The notes below the pieces were generated by a model. That model was not told the origin of the DNA and did not search any database. It saw nothing but the letters and a program-made list of their open reading frames with translations. From Flavobacterium sp. J49 (GTDB taxonomy: Bacteria > Bacteroidota > Bacteroidia > Flavobacteriales > Flavobacteriaceae): a DNA stretch of 64,000 nucleotides. Positions 40,768 through 49,211 of this stretch are shown one piece after another; the stretch's first letter is position 1, and every line of letters starts with the position of its first letter. The position numbers and the translations under genes are program-made. The stretch spans positions 124,001 through 188,000 of the forward strand of contig NZ_JAAQQU010000105.1 of NCBI RefSeq assembly GCF_011742145.1. Direction: 5' to 3'.

Positions 40768-42141
40768 ATGATTAAAAAATACCTATTCATAACCCTGCTA
40801 ATCCACTTTTGTGCTGCAAACAGCCAATGCTGGCAAATAAGTGCAGACGGAAACCATTGTTTGGTTTTTAAATCCGACGGCAATCTTTTTGGCTGGGGCA
40901 ATAGTTACAATGGTCAACTGGCCACCGCCTCCAGCAGCACTTATGCTGTACCTACCGCAATTGGTACCGGTTCGGTTTGGAATGTAGTATCGGCAGGTCA
41001 ATTGGTTACCTTAGGTATAAAAAGCAACGGCTCTATGTGGGCTACCGGTAGCAATCAATACGGTCAGTTGGGGAATGCTAATCTTTCTTTTTACCAATTT
41101 GGCTTTGTCAGAATTGGAACAGCTAACGACTGGAACAAAGCATTCGCAGGTACCAATCAGTGTTTTGCTCTTAAAACCGATGGCACGCTATGGGGCTGGG
41201 GCGACAACAGCGAAGGTGAATTAGGAACCGGCGGAATCGCACCCAGCTATACCCCTATTCAAATTACTACCGGCACCGATTGGAATTATATCTCCACAGG
41301 CATGCATCATGTACTAGCGCTTAAAAACAACGGAAGATTATGGGGTTGGGGATACAACACTGACGGACAATTAGGCCTGGGCACCGGCGCTATGCGAACG
41401 ACACCCGGACCTATTGGCAGCGATACTTGGTTGGCCATATCAGCAGGTTATACTCACTCTGTGGGGATAAAATCTAATGGCACTTTATGGGGTACCGGTC
41501 GTAATATTTCGGGAGAACTGGGCGACGGAACCAATACTAGCAAAAACACCTTTGTTCAAATCGGTACCGATACCAATTGGCAAAGTGTGTCTTGTGGGGC
41601 AGGTTTTTCGCTGGCCATTAAAACTGATGGCAGCTTATGGGCTTGGGGCAATAATAGCAACGGAACATTAGGACTTGGAAATTACATCAATGTGAATACA
41701 CCTACCCGTGTAGGCACAGCTTCCAACTGGCAAACCGTTAACGCGGGAGTCAGTCATAGTATGGGACTAAAAAGTGACGGTTCAATATGGGTTTGGGGTA
41801 ATAATCTGTACAACCAATTGGGAATTGGGGCTATTTACACCAATATCCCAAGAACTGCACCTACCCGTGTGGCCAACACCGATTGCCAGTTTTTAGAGAT
41901 GGAGTCTTTTGCAACAGAAATCATTAGTATTTATCCCAATCCGGTAACTGACACTTTAAACATCTCTTGTGACGCACTCACACTTGATGTCATCATCATA
42001 ACCGATGCACTAGGAAAAGAAATACTAAACGAAAAAAACAACCCAAGAACTATTGATGTATCACATTTAAAATCTGGTTTGTACTTTATCCAATGCCAAT
42101 CGGGGAATAATATTTTTACCAAGAAATTCATTAAATCTTAG
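40768..42141 (+). CDS. RCC1-repeat beta-propeller protein exported by T9SS
   Basis: 457 residues. Signal peptide (FITLLIHFCAANSQ), then seven RCC1-type repeats, each with the core xDGxLWxWGxNxxGQLG (for example DGTLWGWGDNSEGELG), enough for a full seven-bladed propeller (about 20-360). The C-terminus from about 372 is the T9SS type A domain: SIYPNPVTDTLNIS, TDALGKEIL, KSGLYFIQCQSGNN. The surface propeller may bind a protein or glycan; no enzyme site seen. Separate promoter and terminator make it a single-gene unit. Confidence 0.9.
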   Translation: MIKKYLFITLLIHFCAANSQCWQISADGNHCLVFKSDGNLFGWGNSYNGQLATASSSTYAVPTAIGTGSVWNVVSAGQLVTLGIKSNGSMWATGSNQYGQLGNANLSFYQFGFVRIGTANDWNKAFAGTNQCFALKTDGTLWGWGDNSEGELGTGGIAPSYTPIQITTGTDWNYISTGMHHVLALKNNGRLWGWGYNTDGQLGLGTGAMRTTPGPIGSDTWLAISAGYTHSVGIKSNGTLWGTGRNISGELGDGTNTSKNTFVQIGTDTNWQSVSCGAGFSLAIKTDGSLWAWGNNSNGTLGLGNYINVNTPTRVGTASNWQTVNAGVSHSMGLKSDGSIWVWGNNLYNQLGIGAIYTNIPRTAPTRVANTDCQFLEMESFATEIISIYPNPVTDTLNISCDALTLDVIIITDALGKEILNEKNNPRTIDVSHLKSGLYFIQCQSGNNIFTKKFIKS

Positions 42142-42172
42142 TCATTTGTATCCTGAATAATAAACAACTGAA

Positions 42173-42203
42173 AAAAGTCGGCCTGGTGTTGGCTTTTGTT
42201 GTT
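42173..42203 (+). terminator. Rho-independent terminator
   Basis: AAAAGTCGGC pairs with GTTGGCTTTT including several G-U pairs; T-rich sequence follows, 30 bp after the RCC1 gene stop. Confidence 0.55.
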
Positions 42204-42256
42204 TTTACCAACTGTTTCCATTTTTTTTCTACATTCGTTTTCTAAACCACTTCATC

Positions 42257-42913
42257 ATGTCATTTACCATCGCTATTTCGCCCACGAGAACTCCGTTTAA
42301 CAAAAACCCATGGCTGTGGGCTTTTCTAAGCGTATTTACTATCATCTGGATCAGCACTTTGATCGGAACCAACGATATGAATAACTGGCTGCTCGAAAAT
42401 ACCTTGACCGTTTTGTTCTTTGTCTTTCTTATCATTTCTTTTAAAAAATACCAATTCAGCGACCTATCCTATCTACTGATTTGTGTGTATTTGTGTTTGC
42501 ATGTTTATGGTGCGAAATATACTTATGCCGAAAACCCTTTTGGTTATTGGCTAAAAGATTACATGGGTTGGGAACGCAACCACTATGACCGTATCGTCCA
42601 CTTCAGTTTTGGTTTTTTATTGGCTTATCCCATGAGAGAATTATTCTTAAAATGGGTTAAATATCCTAATATGGTGGCGTGGGTCTTGCCTATTGAAATT
42701 ACCCTTTCCATTAGCGGTTTTTATGAATTGATAGAATGGGCCGTAGCCGATTTGTTCTTCCCGGCGCAAGGAGATGCTTACCTAGGTACTCAAGGCGATA
42801 TTTGGGATGCACAAAAAGATATTTTCTTGGCATTTCTGGGCGCTATTCTCGCTACTACTATCGTGTCATTGGTCAAAAAAGCTTTTAAAATTCACGAAAG
42901 CAAGAAGGATTGA
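42257..42913 (+). CDS. DUF2238 (YjdF-like) membrane protein
   Basis: 218 residues with five to six membrane helices. The family hallmark is visible: HVYGAKYTYAENPFGYW, then RNHYDRIVHFSFGFLLAYP with conserved histidines and aspartate, and YELIEWAVADLFF followed by GDAYLGTQGDIWDAQKDI. These conserved polar residues in helices suggest a metal-binding or hydrolytic site, but the function of the family is unknown. It is monocistronic. The start codon at 42257 is clear; the first ~20 residues are polar and cytosolic. Confidence 0.88.
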   Translation: MSFTIAISPTRTPFNKNPWLWAFLSVFTIIWISTLIGTNDMNNWLLENTLTVLFFVFLIISFKKYQFSDLSYLLICVYLCLHVYGAKYTYAENPFGYWLKDYMGWERNHYDRIVHFSFGFLLAYPMRELFLKWVKYPNMVAWVLPIEITLSISGFYELIEWAVADLFFPAQGDAYLGTQGDIWDAQKDIFLAFLGAILATTIVSLVKKAFKIHESKKD

Positions 42914-43080
42914 TTGGAATCACATTATTTCGTAAAGATTGATTTAGCAACTCATTAAATCATCCTTTGTAATCTTTTATATTTAAAAATAAGAGATTCC
43001 TAAATTTTCAGTTTCGAAAATGAGAATCAGCTAAAAATTATCAAAAAAATAGCTTTAATTTGTAGTAAACAAACAACAAC

Positions 43081-43686
43081 ATGCTATTTGATCCTAACGA
43101 GCTCGAGTATTCGGCTGTTTACAAACTACTAACCGGCGCTATTGTCCCAAGACCAATCGGATGGATTTCTTCGATTAGCGAAGAAGGCATCAACAACTTA
43201 GCGCCTTTCTCCTATTTTAATGCCGTTGGCGAAGATCCGCCTCACGTCATGTTTGCCGCAGGAAGAGGCAACAATACCAACAAAGACACTTTAAACAATG
43301 TACTGGCTACCAAACAGTTTGTGGTCAACATGGTCACTGAAGATTTGGCCGAGCAAATGAATACCACGGCACAATCAGTTCCTGCAGAAGTCGACGAATT
43401 TGCATTGGCCGGCGTTACTCCTGTTGCAGCTGTCAAAGTAAAACCCATGAGAGTGAAAGAAAGTAAAATCACTTTCGAATGCGAATTGGTTCACCATTAC
43501 TTCCTCGAAGACCATAAAAACGGAGGCGCTTGTGTGGTCATTGGACGCATCGTCATGATGCATTTTGAAGATGATGTACTGTTAGACAATTACAAAATCA
43601 ATTTAGAAACCTATAAACCAATCTCAAGATTAGCCGGTTCTAATTATGCCAAATTAGGAGAGTTGTTCTCCATCAAAAGAGGGTAA
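43081..43686 (+). CDS. Flavin reductase-like FMN-binding split-barrel protein
   Basis: 201 residues, cytosolic. The FMN-binding core shows VPRPIGWISSISEEG, NLAPFSYFNAVGEDPPHVMFAAG and NTNKDTLNNVLATKQFVVNMV, as in the flavin reductase/DIM6 family. Such proteins provide reduced FMN to monooxygenases. It lies 123 bp before the aryl-CoA monooxygenase gene and may be part of the same catabolic cluster, but it is separated by the octamer repeat and could be transcribed alone. TTAATTTG, one base off the -7 consensus, lies upstream. Confidence 0.85.
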   Translation: MLFDPNELEYSAVYKLLTGAIVPRPIGWISSISEEGINNLAPFSYFNAVGEDPPHVMFAAGRGNNTNKDTLNNVLATKQFVVNMVTEDLAEQMNTTAQSVPAEVDEFALAGVTPVAAVKVKPMRVKESKITFECELVHHYFLEDHKNGGACVVIGRIVMMHFEDDVLLDNYKINLETYKPISRLAGSNYAKLGELFSIKRG

Positions 43687-43768
43687 ATTCACCATTAAGA
43701 AGTTTTTAAAAAAAGAGGCATTAAACCTAAACTTAACTCCTTAATGTTTAAAAATGAAAAATCAAACA

Positions 43769-43804
43769 CTCAGTTGCTTAGTGACTCAGAAACTCAGAAA
43801 CTTT
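43769..43804. repeat. Octamer repeat before the aryl-CoA monooxygenase gene
   Basis: Units in phase: CTCAGTTG, CTTAGTGA, CTCAGAAA, CTCAGAAA, CTTT, ending 6 bp before the ATG at 43810. Confidence 0.8.
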
Positions 43805-43809
43805 AAAAA

Positions 43810-46110
43810 ATGAAAATAGCAGTTATAGGCGGTGGTCCGGGCGGACTTTACTTTTCCATACTAACCAAAAAAGCAATGCCGCATTGCCAAATAGATGTGT
43901 ACGAACGCAACAAACCCGACGATAGTTTTGGTTTTGGCGTAGTGTTCTCTGATGAAACCCTTGGCGAATTCCTGAAACGCGATATGCAATCGTATGAGTT
44001 AATCCGCAGTCAATTTGCCTATTGGGATGACATCATCGTGGCGCGTGACGGGCAAGAAGTCAGCATCGCAGGAAACGGTTTTTGTGGTTGTTCCCGAAAA
44101 ACATTACTCAAATTATTACACCAACGCTGTCGCGAAGAAGGGGTCAATCTTCATTTTGAACAGAATATTGACGACTTAAGTCAATACCAAGACGCCGACA
44201 TCATCTTGGCTTCCGACGGAATTGCCAGTGGCATCAGAACGCAATACGAATCAGCATTCGGCACCAAAATCACGTTAAAGAAAAACCGTTTTGTTTGGTT
44301 GGGATCTACCAAACCATTAGACGCCTTTACTTATTTCTTCAGAACGACACCTCACGGTGTAATGGTGGCGCATACCTACCAATACGAAGCCGGCATGAGC
44401 ACTTGGATATTTGAATGCAGCGACGAAACTTGGCAAAAACACGGCTTTGAAGTGACCAATGAAGCCGATACGATGGCCAAAATTGCGGAAATCTTCAAAG
44501 AAGAACTCGACGGACATCCATTGATTTCTAACAAATCGCATTGGCGTCAGTTTCCGCATGTGACCAATGAAAAATGGTTCCACAAGAATATCGTTTTATT
44601 AGGCGATGCCAAAGCTACCGCACATTACTCCATCGGTTCAGGCACTAAGTTGGCCATGGATTGTGCCATAGGTTTATCAGACGCCGTAATTGCTAACCCG
44701 AACAATGTGCAAGCCGCATTCGAACAATACGATAAAACCCGCAGAAATACGGTAGAAATGATTCAGTATGCCGCTTTGGTTTCGCTCGATTGGTTTGAAC
44801 ACATGGATAGAAATAACCAACATCCGTTCTATCAATTTGCCTTTGGCTGCATGACCCGTTCGAAAAAAGTAACCTTTGAAAACTTAAGACTAAGAGACAA
44901 ATCATTTACTGATAAAGTACTTCAAGAGTTCAATTATAATAGCAATGGTAATAATCAAATTTTGCCTGCGGCATTCACCCAATTCAAACTCCGTGATTTA
45001 ACATTAGAAAACCGAATTGTCATGTCTCCCATGGGACAATACTCAGCGGTTGATGGCAAAGTTTCCGATTGGCATTTGGTGCATTACGGAAGCAGAGCAA
45101 CCGGCGGTGTCGGACTAATCATTACCGAAATGACCGCCGTTTCAGAAACAGGACGAATCACTTTAGGTTGTGCTGGTATTTACACTCAGGAACAATTAGT
45201 TGACTGGAAAAAGATAACCGATTTTATCCATCAAAACAGCCAAGCCAAAATCGGAATTCAGTTAGGCCATTCCGGTCGAAAAGGCGCAACGAAAAAACCT
45301 TGGGAAGGTCAAAACGAACCCATAGAGTTGCCTTGGGATTTGATTTCGGCTTCGCCAATAGCATTCAATGAAAAGTTCCCTATTCCGAAAGAAATGACTT
45401 CCGAGGATATGGATTTAATCGTTTCCCAATTTGTCCAAGCGACCAAAAATGCCGACCAAGCCGGATTTGATTTAATCGAATTACAAGCCCACCACGGTTT
45501 CTTATTAGCCTCTTTCCTATCGCCTTTGACCAACATCAGAACAGACGAATTTGGCGGTACCATCGAAAACCGATTAAAATTTCCGTTAAGGGTTTTCAAC
45601 GAAATGCGAAAGGCTTTTCCGCCACACAAACCCATGTCAGTAAGAATCTCTGCTTCGGATTGGGCACAAAACGGAATTTCAGAAGAAGAGGTTATCACCA
45701 TAGCAACCGCTTTCAAAAACGCCGGCGCCGATATCATCAACGTTTCTACCGGAAATACTGTGGCGAATCAAAAACCACAAGTCGGCCGAATGTGGCAAAC
45801 ACCTTTTGCCGATGCGGTAAGAAATACAGTTCACATCCCAACCATAACCACCGGTTACATTCAAGACATTGACCAAATTAATACGATTATATTAAACGGC
45901 AGAGCTGATTTGGTGGCATTGGGCCGACCGTTATTAGCCGATGCTCATTTTGTTCGGAACGCTCAAGCCTATGAGCAATTTGAAGCTAGCGACATTCCAA
46001 ACCAATACAAAGCCGGAAGTTCGCATTTATATCCGTTAAAAGCCGCCGAAAGAAAGCAAACGGAAGGCATGAAAAAAGCGCTAAAACCCAAAAGCAATAA
46101 AAAAGAATAA
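43810..46110 (+). CDS. Aryl-CoA monooxygenase/OYE-type reductase fusion
   Basis: 766 residues. The N-terminal half is an FAD monooxygenase (VIGGGPGGLYFSILTK at 4-19; LLGDAKATAHYSIGSGTKLA). From about 395 comes an old-yellow-enzyme domain (LENRIVMSPMGQYSA, QLGHSGRKG, AHHGFLLASFLSPLTN). The fusion has the build of the 2-aminobenzoyl-CoA monooxygenase/reductase (ACMR) of Azoarcus and of annotated salicylyl-CoA 5-hydroxylases. The preceding gene supplies flavin reductase; the following genes encode an aryl-CoA ligase, thioesterase and gentisate-type dioxygenase, so 5-hydroxylation of salicylyl-CoA or anthraniloyl-CoA is most likely. Confidence 0.88.
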   Translation: MKIAVIGGGPGGLYFSILTKKAMPHCQIDVYERNKPDDSFGFGVVFSDETLGEFLKRDMQSYELIRSQFAYWDDIIVARDGQEVSIAGNGFCGCSRKTLLKLLHQRCREEGVNLHFEQNIDDLSQYQDADIILASDGIASGIRTQYESAFGTKITLKKNRFVWLGSTKPLDAFTYFFRTTPHGVMVAHTYQYEAGMSTWIFECSDETWQKHGFEVTNEADTMAKIAEIFKEELDGHPLISNKSHWRQFPHVTNEKWFHKNIVLLGDAKATAHYSIGSGTKLAMDCAIGLSDAVIANPNNVQAAFEQYDKTRRNTVEMIQYAALVSLDWFEHMDRNNQHPFYQFAFGCMTRSKKVTFENLRLRDKSFTDKVLQEFNYNSNGNNQILPAAFTQFKLRDLTLENRIVMSPMGQYSAVDGKVSDWHLVHYGSRATGGVGLIITEMTAVSETGRITLGCAGIYTQEQLVDWKKITDFIHQNSQAKIGIQLGHSGRKGATKKPWEGQNEPIELPWDLISASPIAFNEKFPIPKEMTSEDMDLIVSQFVQATKNADQAGFDLIELQAHHGFLLASFLSPLTNIRTDEFGGTIENRLKFPLRVFNEMRKAFPPHKPMSVRISASDWAQNGISEEEVITIATAFKNAGADIINVSTGNTVANQKPQVGRMWQTPFADAVRNTVHIPTITTGYIQDIDQINTIILNGRADLVALGRPLLADAHFVRNAQAYEQFEASDIPNQYKAGSSHLYPLKAAERKQTEGMKKALKPKSNKKE

Positions 46111-46111
46111 A

Positions 46112-46147
46112 CCTTAGAACCTTAGCACCTCAGCGCCTTAGAACCTA
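46112..46147. repeat. Octamer repeat before the aryl-CoA ligase gene
   Basis: CCTTAGAA, CCTTAGCA, CCTCAGCG, CCTTAGAA, CCTA in phase, ending 6 bp before the ATG at 46153. Confidence 0.8.
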
Positions 46148-46152
46148 AAAAA

Positions 46153-47742
46153 ATGAAATACTACGACGACAACTTTACCCATCACCACTTGCCTAGCCCG
46201 GAATTACAGCCCGACTATGTTTTCTTAGACTTACCGCAGTTCAACCGTCCGGAAATGCTGAATTGTGTTGAAGTACTTTTGGACAACCACATTAAAGAAG
46301 GTCGTGGAAACAATATCTGCATCCGTACTTTTGAAACCACTTGGACTTACCAAGATTTATACGAAAAAGCCAATCAGATTGCGCATGTTTTAGTCGAAGA
46401 TTTAGGATTAAAATCAGGCAACAGAGTATTGATTCGTTCTGCTAACAACCCAATGATGGTGGCTTGTTGGTTTGCCATTTTAAAAGCCGGAGGAATCGTG
46501 GTAGCCACTATGCCTTTGTTGCGTGCCAAAGAATTAACCACCATAATCGATTGTGCCGAAATCTCTCATGCCATCTGCGACCATAGTTTAGCTGACGAAA
46601 TGCATTTGGTTAAAACAGAGCATTTACAATCGGTTTGCTTTTACGGTAATTCCACATTGGAAGCTTTGATGGCAAACAAACCAACAACTTTCACCAATTA
46701 CCACACCAAATCCGATAGCATCGCCTTAATCGGCTTTACTTCGGGAACGACAGGTTTGCCTAAAATGACGTCGCACTTTCACAAAGACATTGTCAACATT
46801 TGCGAAGCGTTTCCGCAATATTCACTCCAACCGACAGCTGACGACATCTTTACCGGAAGTCCGCCTCTTGGCTTTACCTTTGGTCTCGGCGGCTTGGTTT
46901 TGTTTCCAATGTATTTCGGTGCTTCGACTTTCTTAATTGAAAAACCAACACCGGATATGCTTTTGCAAGCGATTCAGGATTATAAAATTACCATTTGTTT
47001 TACCGCGCCAACAGCCTGGCGAATCATCACGACCAAAGTAACAGATTTCGACATTTCCAGCTTGCGCAAATGTGTTTCCGCCGGTGAGACTTTACCATTA
47101 AAAGTCTGGCAAGATTGGTACGATGTGACCGGACTAAAAATAATCGATGGCATTGGTGCAACCGAAATGTTGCATATCTTTATCTCTTCGAATGAAGCGA
47201 ATATGAAACCCGGCGCTACGGGCGTGGCAATTACCGGATACGAAGCCAAAGTAGTGGATTCGGAAGGAAATGAAGTGGCTGTTAATGAACCCGGGAAATT
47301 GATGGTTCGGGGTATTACCGGTTGTAAATATTTAAACCGAGAAGACAAGCAAAGAGAATACGTGCAAAACGGTTGGAACTTTACCGGCGATATTTTCCGG
47401 CAAGATGAAGAAGGTTATTTTTGGTTTGTAGCGCGTGGTGATGATATGATAATTTCTTCGGGCTATAATATTGCGGCAATTGAAGTCGAAAGCGTGCTTT
47501 TGACCCATGAAGAAATTTTAGAATGTGCTGTAGTCGGTTTACCCGATGAAGAACGAGGCATGCTGGTTTGCGCCCACATTGTACTGAAAGAACAAAGTAA
47601 AGCTACCGATAATATGAAAAACCATATACAACACTGGTTCAAGGAAGTAGCAGCACCGTATAAATATCCGAGAGTGATTTATTTTACCGAAGCTTTGCCT
47701 AAAACAGAGACCGGAAAAATACAACGCTTTAAATTGAAATAG
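46153..47742 (+). CDS. Aromatic acid-CoA ligase (benzoate/2-aminobenzoate-CoA ligase family)
   Basis: 529 residues, adenylate-forming. P-loop-like FTSGTTGLPKMTSHFHKD, GIGATEMLHIFIS, and the lysine tail LPKTETGKIQRFKLK at the very C-terminus. The set GATEM...FIS and the N-terminal aryl-acid residues match the benzoate-CoA ligase subgroup. It activates the aromatic carboxylate as its CoA thioester, giving the substrate of the monooxygenase encoded just upstream. Salicylate and anthranilate are the candidates. The stop is 42 bp before the thioesterase gene. Confidence 0.88.
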   Translation: MKYYDDNFTHHHLPSPELQPDYVFLDLPQFNRPEMLNCVEVLLDNHIKEGRGNNICIRTFETTWTYQDLYEKANQIAHVLVEDLGLKSGNRVLIRSANNPMMVACWFAILKAGGIVVATMPLLRAKELTTIIDCAEISHAICDHSLADEMHLVKTEHLQSVCFYGNSTLEALMANKPTTFTNYHTKSDSIALIGFTSGTTGLPKMTSHFHKDIVNICEAFPQYSLQPTADDIFTGSPPLGFTFGLGGLVLFPMYFGASTFLIEKPTPDMLLQAIQDYKITICFTAPTAWRIITTKVTDFDISSLRKCVSAGETLPLKVWQDWYDVTGLKIIDGIGATEMLHIFISSNEANMKPGATGVAITGYEAKVVDSEGNEVAVNEPGKLMVRGITGCKYLNREDKQREYVQNGWNFTGDIFRQDEEGYFWFVARGDDMIISSGYNIAAIEVESVLLTHEEILECAVVGLPDEERGMLVCAHIVLKEQSKATDNMKNHIQHWFKEVAAPYKYPRVIYFTEALPKTETGKIQRFKLK

Positions 47743-47784
47743 CCTTTTTAGAAAAAAGAATAAAGAGAAAAGAAAATAGAAAAG

Positions 47785-48210
47785 ATGAACAACTATTTTA
47801 CCAAAACAGAAAAAATACGTTTCAAACACGTCGATTACGCCGGAATTGTTTTCTATCCAAGATTCCTGGAAATGCTCAATGATTTAGTCGAAGATTGGTT
47901 TGAAGAAGCCTTAGATCGACCATTCTCCAAAATCCATGAAACGAATGGTATTCCAACCGTAGATTTAAAAGTCCAATTCAAAAAAGCGGCACGCTTAGGC
48001 GAAGTCTTAACCAAAAAACTTTGGGTAATCAAACTCGGCGGTGCCTCGGTAAATTGCGGTTTCCGTTTTGAAGACGAACAAGGCAACACTTGTTTGGAAG
48101 GAGAAGTAACGTTGGTCAACGTCGCCATCAGCAACGGTAGAGATGCTATCAAAGCGGAACCTTTTAACGAGGAGATGAAAAACAAAATAGCAAATTACCA
48201 ACTGTCTTAA
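47785..48210 (+). CDS. 4HBT-family acyl-CoA thioesterase
   Basis: 141 residues, hotdog fold. N-terminal motif RFKHVDYAGIVFYPRFLEM carries Asp17, the catalytic residue position of Pseudomonas 4-hydroxybenzoyl-CoA thioesterase. The remaining strands contain GEVTLVNVAI. Placed between the ligase and the nitrilase genes, it probably releases the free hydroxyl-aromatic acid (such as gentisate from gentisyl-CoA). The start at 47785 follows an A-rich leader 42 bp after the ligase. Cytosolic. Confidence 0.85.
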   Translation: MNNYFTKTEKIRFKHVDYAGIVFYPRFLEMLNDLVEDWFEEALDRPFSKIHETNGIPTVDLKVQFKKAARLGEVLTKKLWVIKLGGASVNCGFRFEDEQGNTCLEGEVTLVNVAISNGRDAIKAEPFNEEMKNKIANYQLS

Positions 48211-48220
48211 TACTCAAACT

Positions 48221-49201
48221 ATGGACTTTAAAAAATTCAAAGCCGCCACTGTACAAACATCACCCGTTTTTCTCAATGTAGAAAAAACGATAGATAAGGT
48301 AATTTCCTTCGTCAAAGAAGCCAGCGATAATGGTGCTCAACTCATCGCTTTCCCCGAAGTATTCATTGCCGGTTATCCTTATTGGAACTGGATTATGACT
48401 CCGGTGCAAGGCAGCAAATGGTACGAGCAATTGTATAAAAACTCGGTAGCCGTTACCGATGAAAGCATGCAACCGTTGTTCCAAGCCGCGAAAGACCACA
48501 ACATGCACATCGTCATCGGAATCAACGAACGCGGCGATAGCTATGGCGAAATTTACAATACCAATCTCATCATTGACAATAAAGGAAATCTAATCGGTAA
48601 ACACAGAAAGCTCGTGCCAACTTGGGCCGAAAAACTCACATGGACATCCGGTGATGGTTCTTCGCTAAAAGTTTATGATACTGAAGTTGGTCCCATCGGA
48701 ACTTTGGCTTGTGGTGAAAACACCAATACTTTAGCACGATTCACTCTGCTTTCGCAAGGCGAATTGATTCACATTGCCAACTATATTTCGCTACCGGTTG
48801 CACCACCTGATTATGATATGGCAGAAGCAATTAAGATTCGTGCAGCCGCACATTCCTTCGAAGGGAAATTATTCACCATCGTTTCGTGTTCTACCATTTC
48901 CCAAGAAATTAAAGACGCTTTACGAGAAGATGTGCCAAATGTAGATGAATTGTTATCCCGAAAAAGCTCTGCTTTCTCCGGATTTATTGGACCAAACGGC
49001 GCTGTGATAGGCACACCGCTGATTGATGATGAAGGCATTGTATATGCTGATATCGATTTGGAAAAATGCATCCAACCGAAACAAATGCACGACATTCTCG
49101 GACATTACAACCGCTTTGACATTTTTGATTTAAGAGTCAATACCGCTCCAACCAGAAAGATTACCTTTGTAGACAACCACGAGGAGTTTAATAAAAGATA
49201 G
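48221..49201 (+). CDS. Nitrilase/cyanide-hydratase family carbon-nitrogen hydrolase
   Basis: 326 residues. The catalytic Glu-Lys-Cys triad is visible: Glu46 in FPEVFIAGYP, Lys130 in KHRKLVPTWAEKLTW, and Cys164 in LACGENTNTLARF. The GYPYWNW block and CGENTN context place it with true nitrilases (nitrile to carboxylate) rather than amidases. It is in the catabolic operon 10 bp after the thioesterase and 10 bp before the dioxygenase. Its substrate could be an aromatic nitrile feeding the pathway, but this is inference from position. Confidence 0.88.
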   Translation: MDFKKFKAATVQTSPVFLNVEKTIDKVISFVKEASDNGAQLIAFPEVFIAGYPYWNWIMTPVQGSKWYEQLYKNSVAVTDESMQPLFQAAKDHNMHIVIGINERGDSYGEIYNTNLIIDNKGNLIGKHRKLVPTWAEKLTWTSGDGSSLKVYDTEVGPIGTLACGENTNTLARFTLLSQGELIHIANYISLPVAPPDYDMAEAIKIRAAAHSFEGKLFTIVSCSTISQEIKDALREDVPNVDELLSRKSSAFSGFIGPNGAVIGTPLIDDEGIVYADIDLEKCIQPKQMHDILGHYNRFDIFDLRVNTAPTRKITFVDNHEEFNKR

Positions 49202-49211
49202 TAGTAAAACT

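Noticed and set aside
42914..43080. Terminator or tRNA between the DUF2238 and flavin-reductase genes
   Set aside because: No cloverleaf and no convincing stem followed by a T-run.
43769..43804. CRISPR array
   Set aside because: Units are only 8 bp with no spacers, and no cas genes are present.
45309..45740. Antisense frame within the aryl-CoA monooxygenase gene
   Set aside because: It overlaps the OYE domain and has no recognisable protein features.
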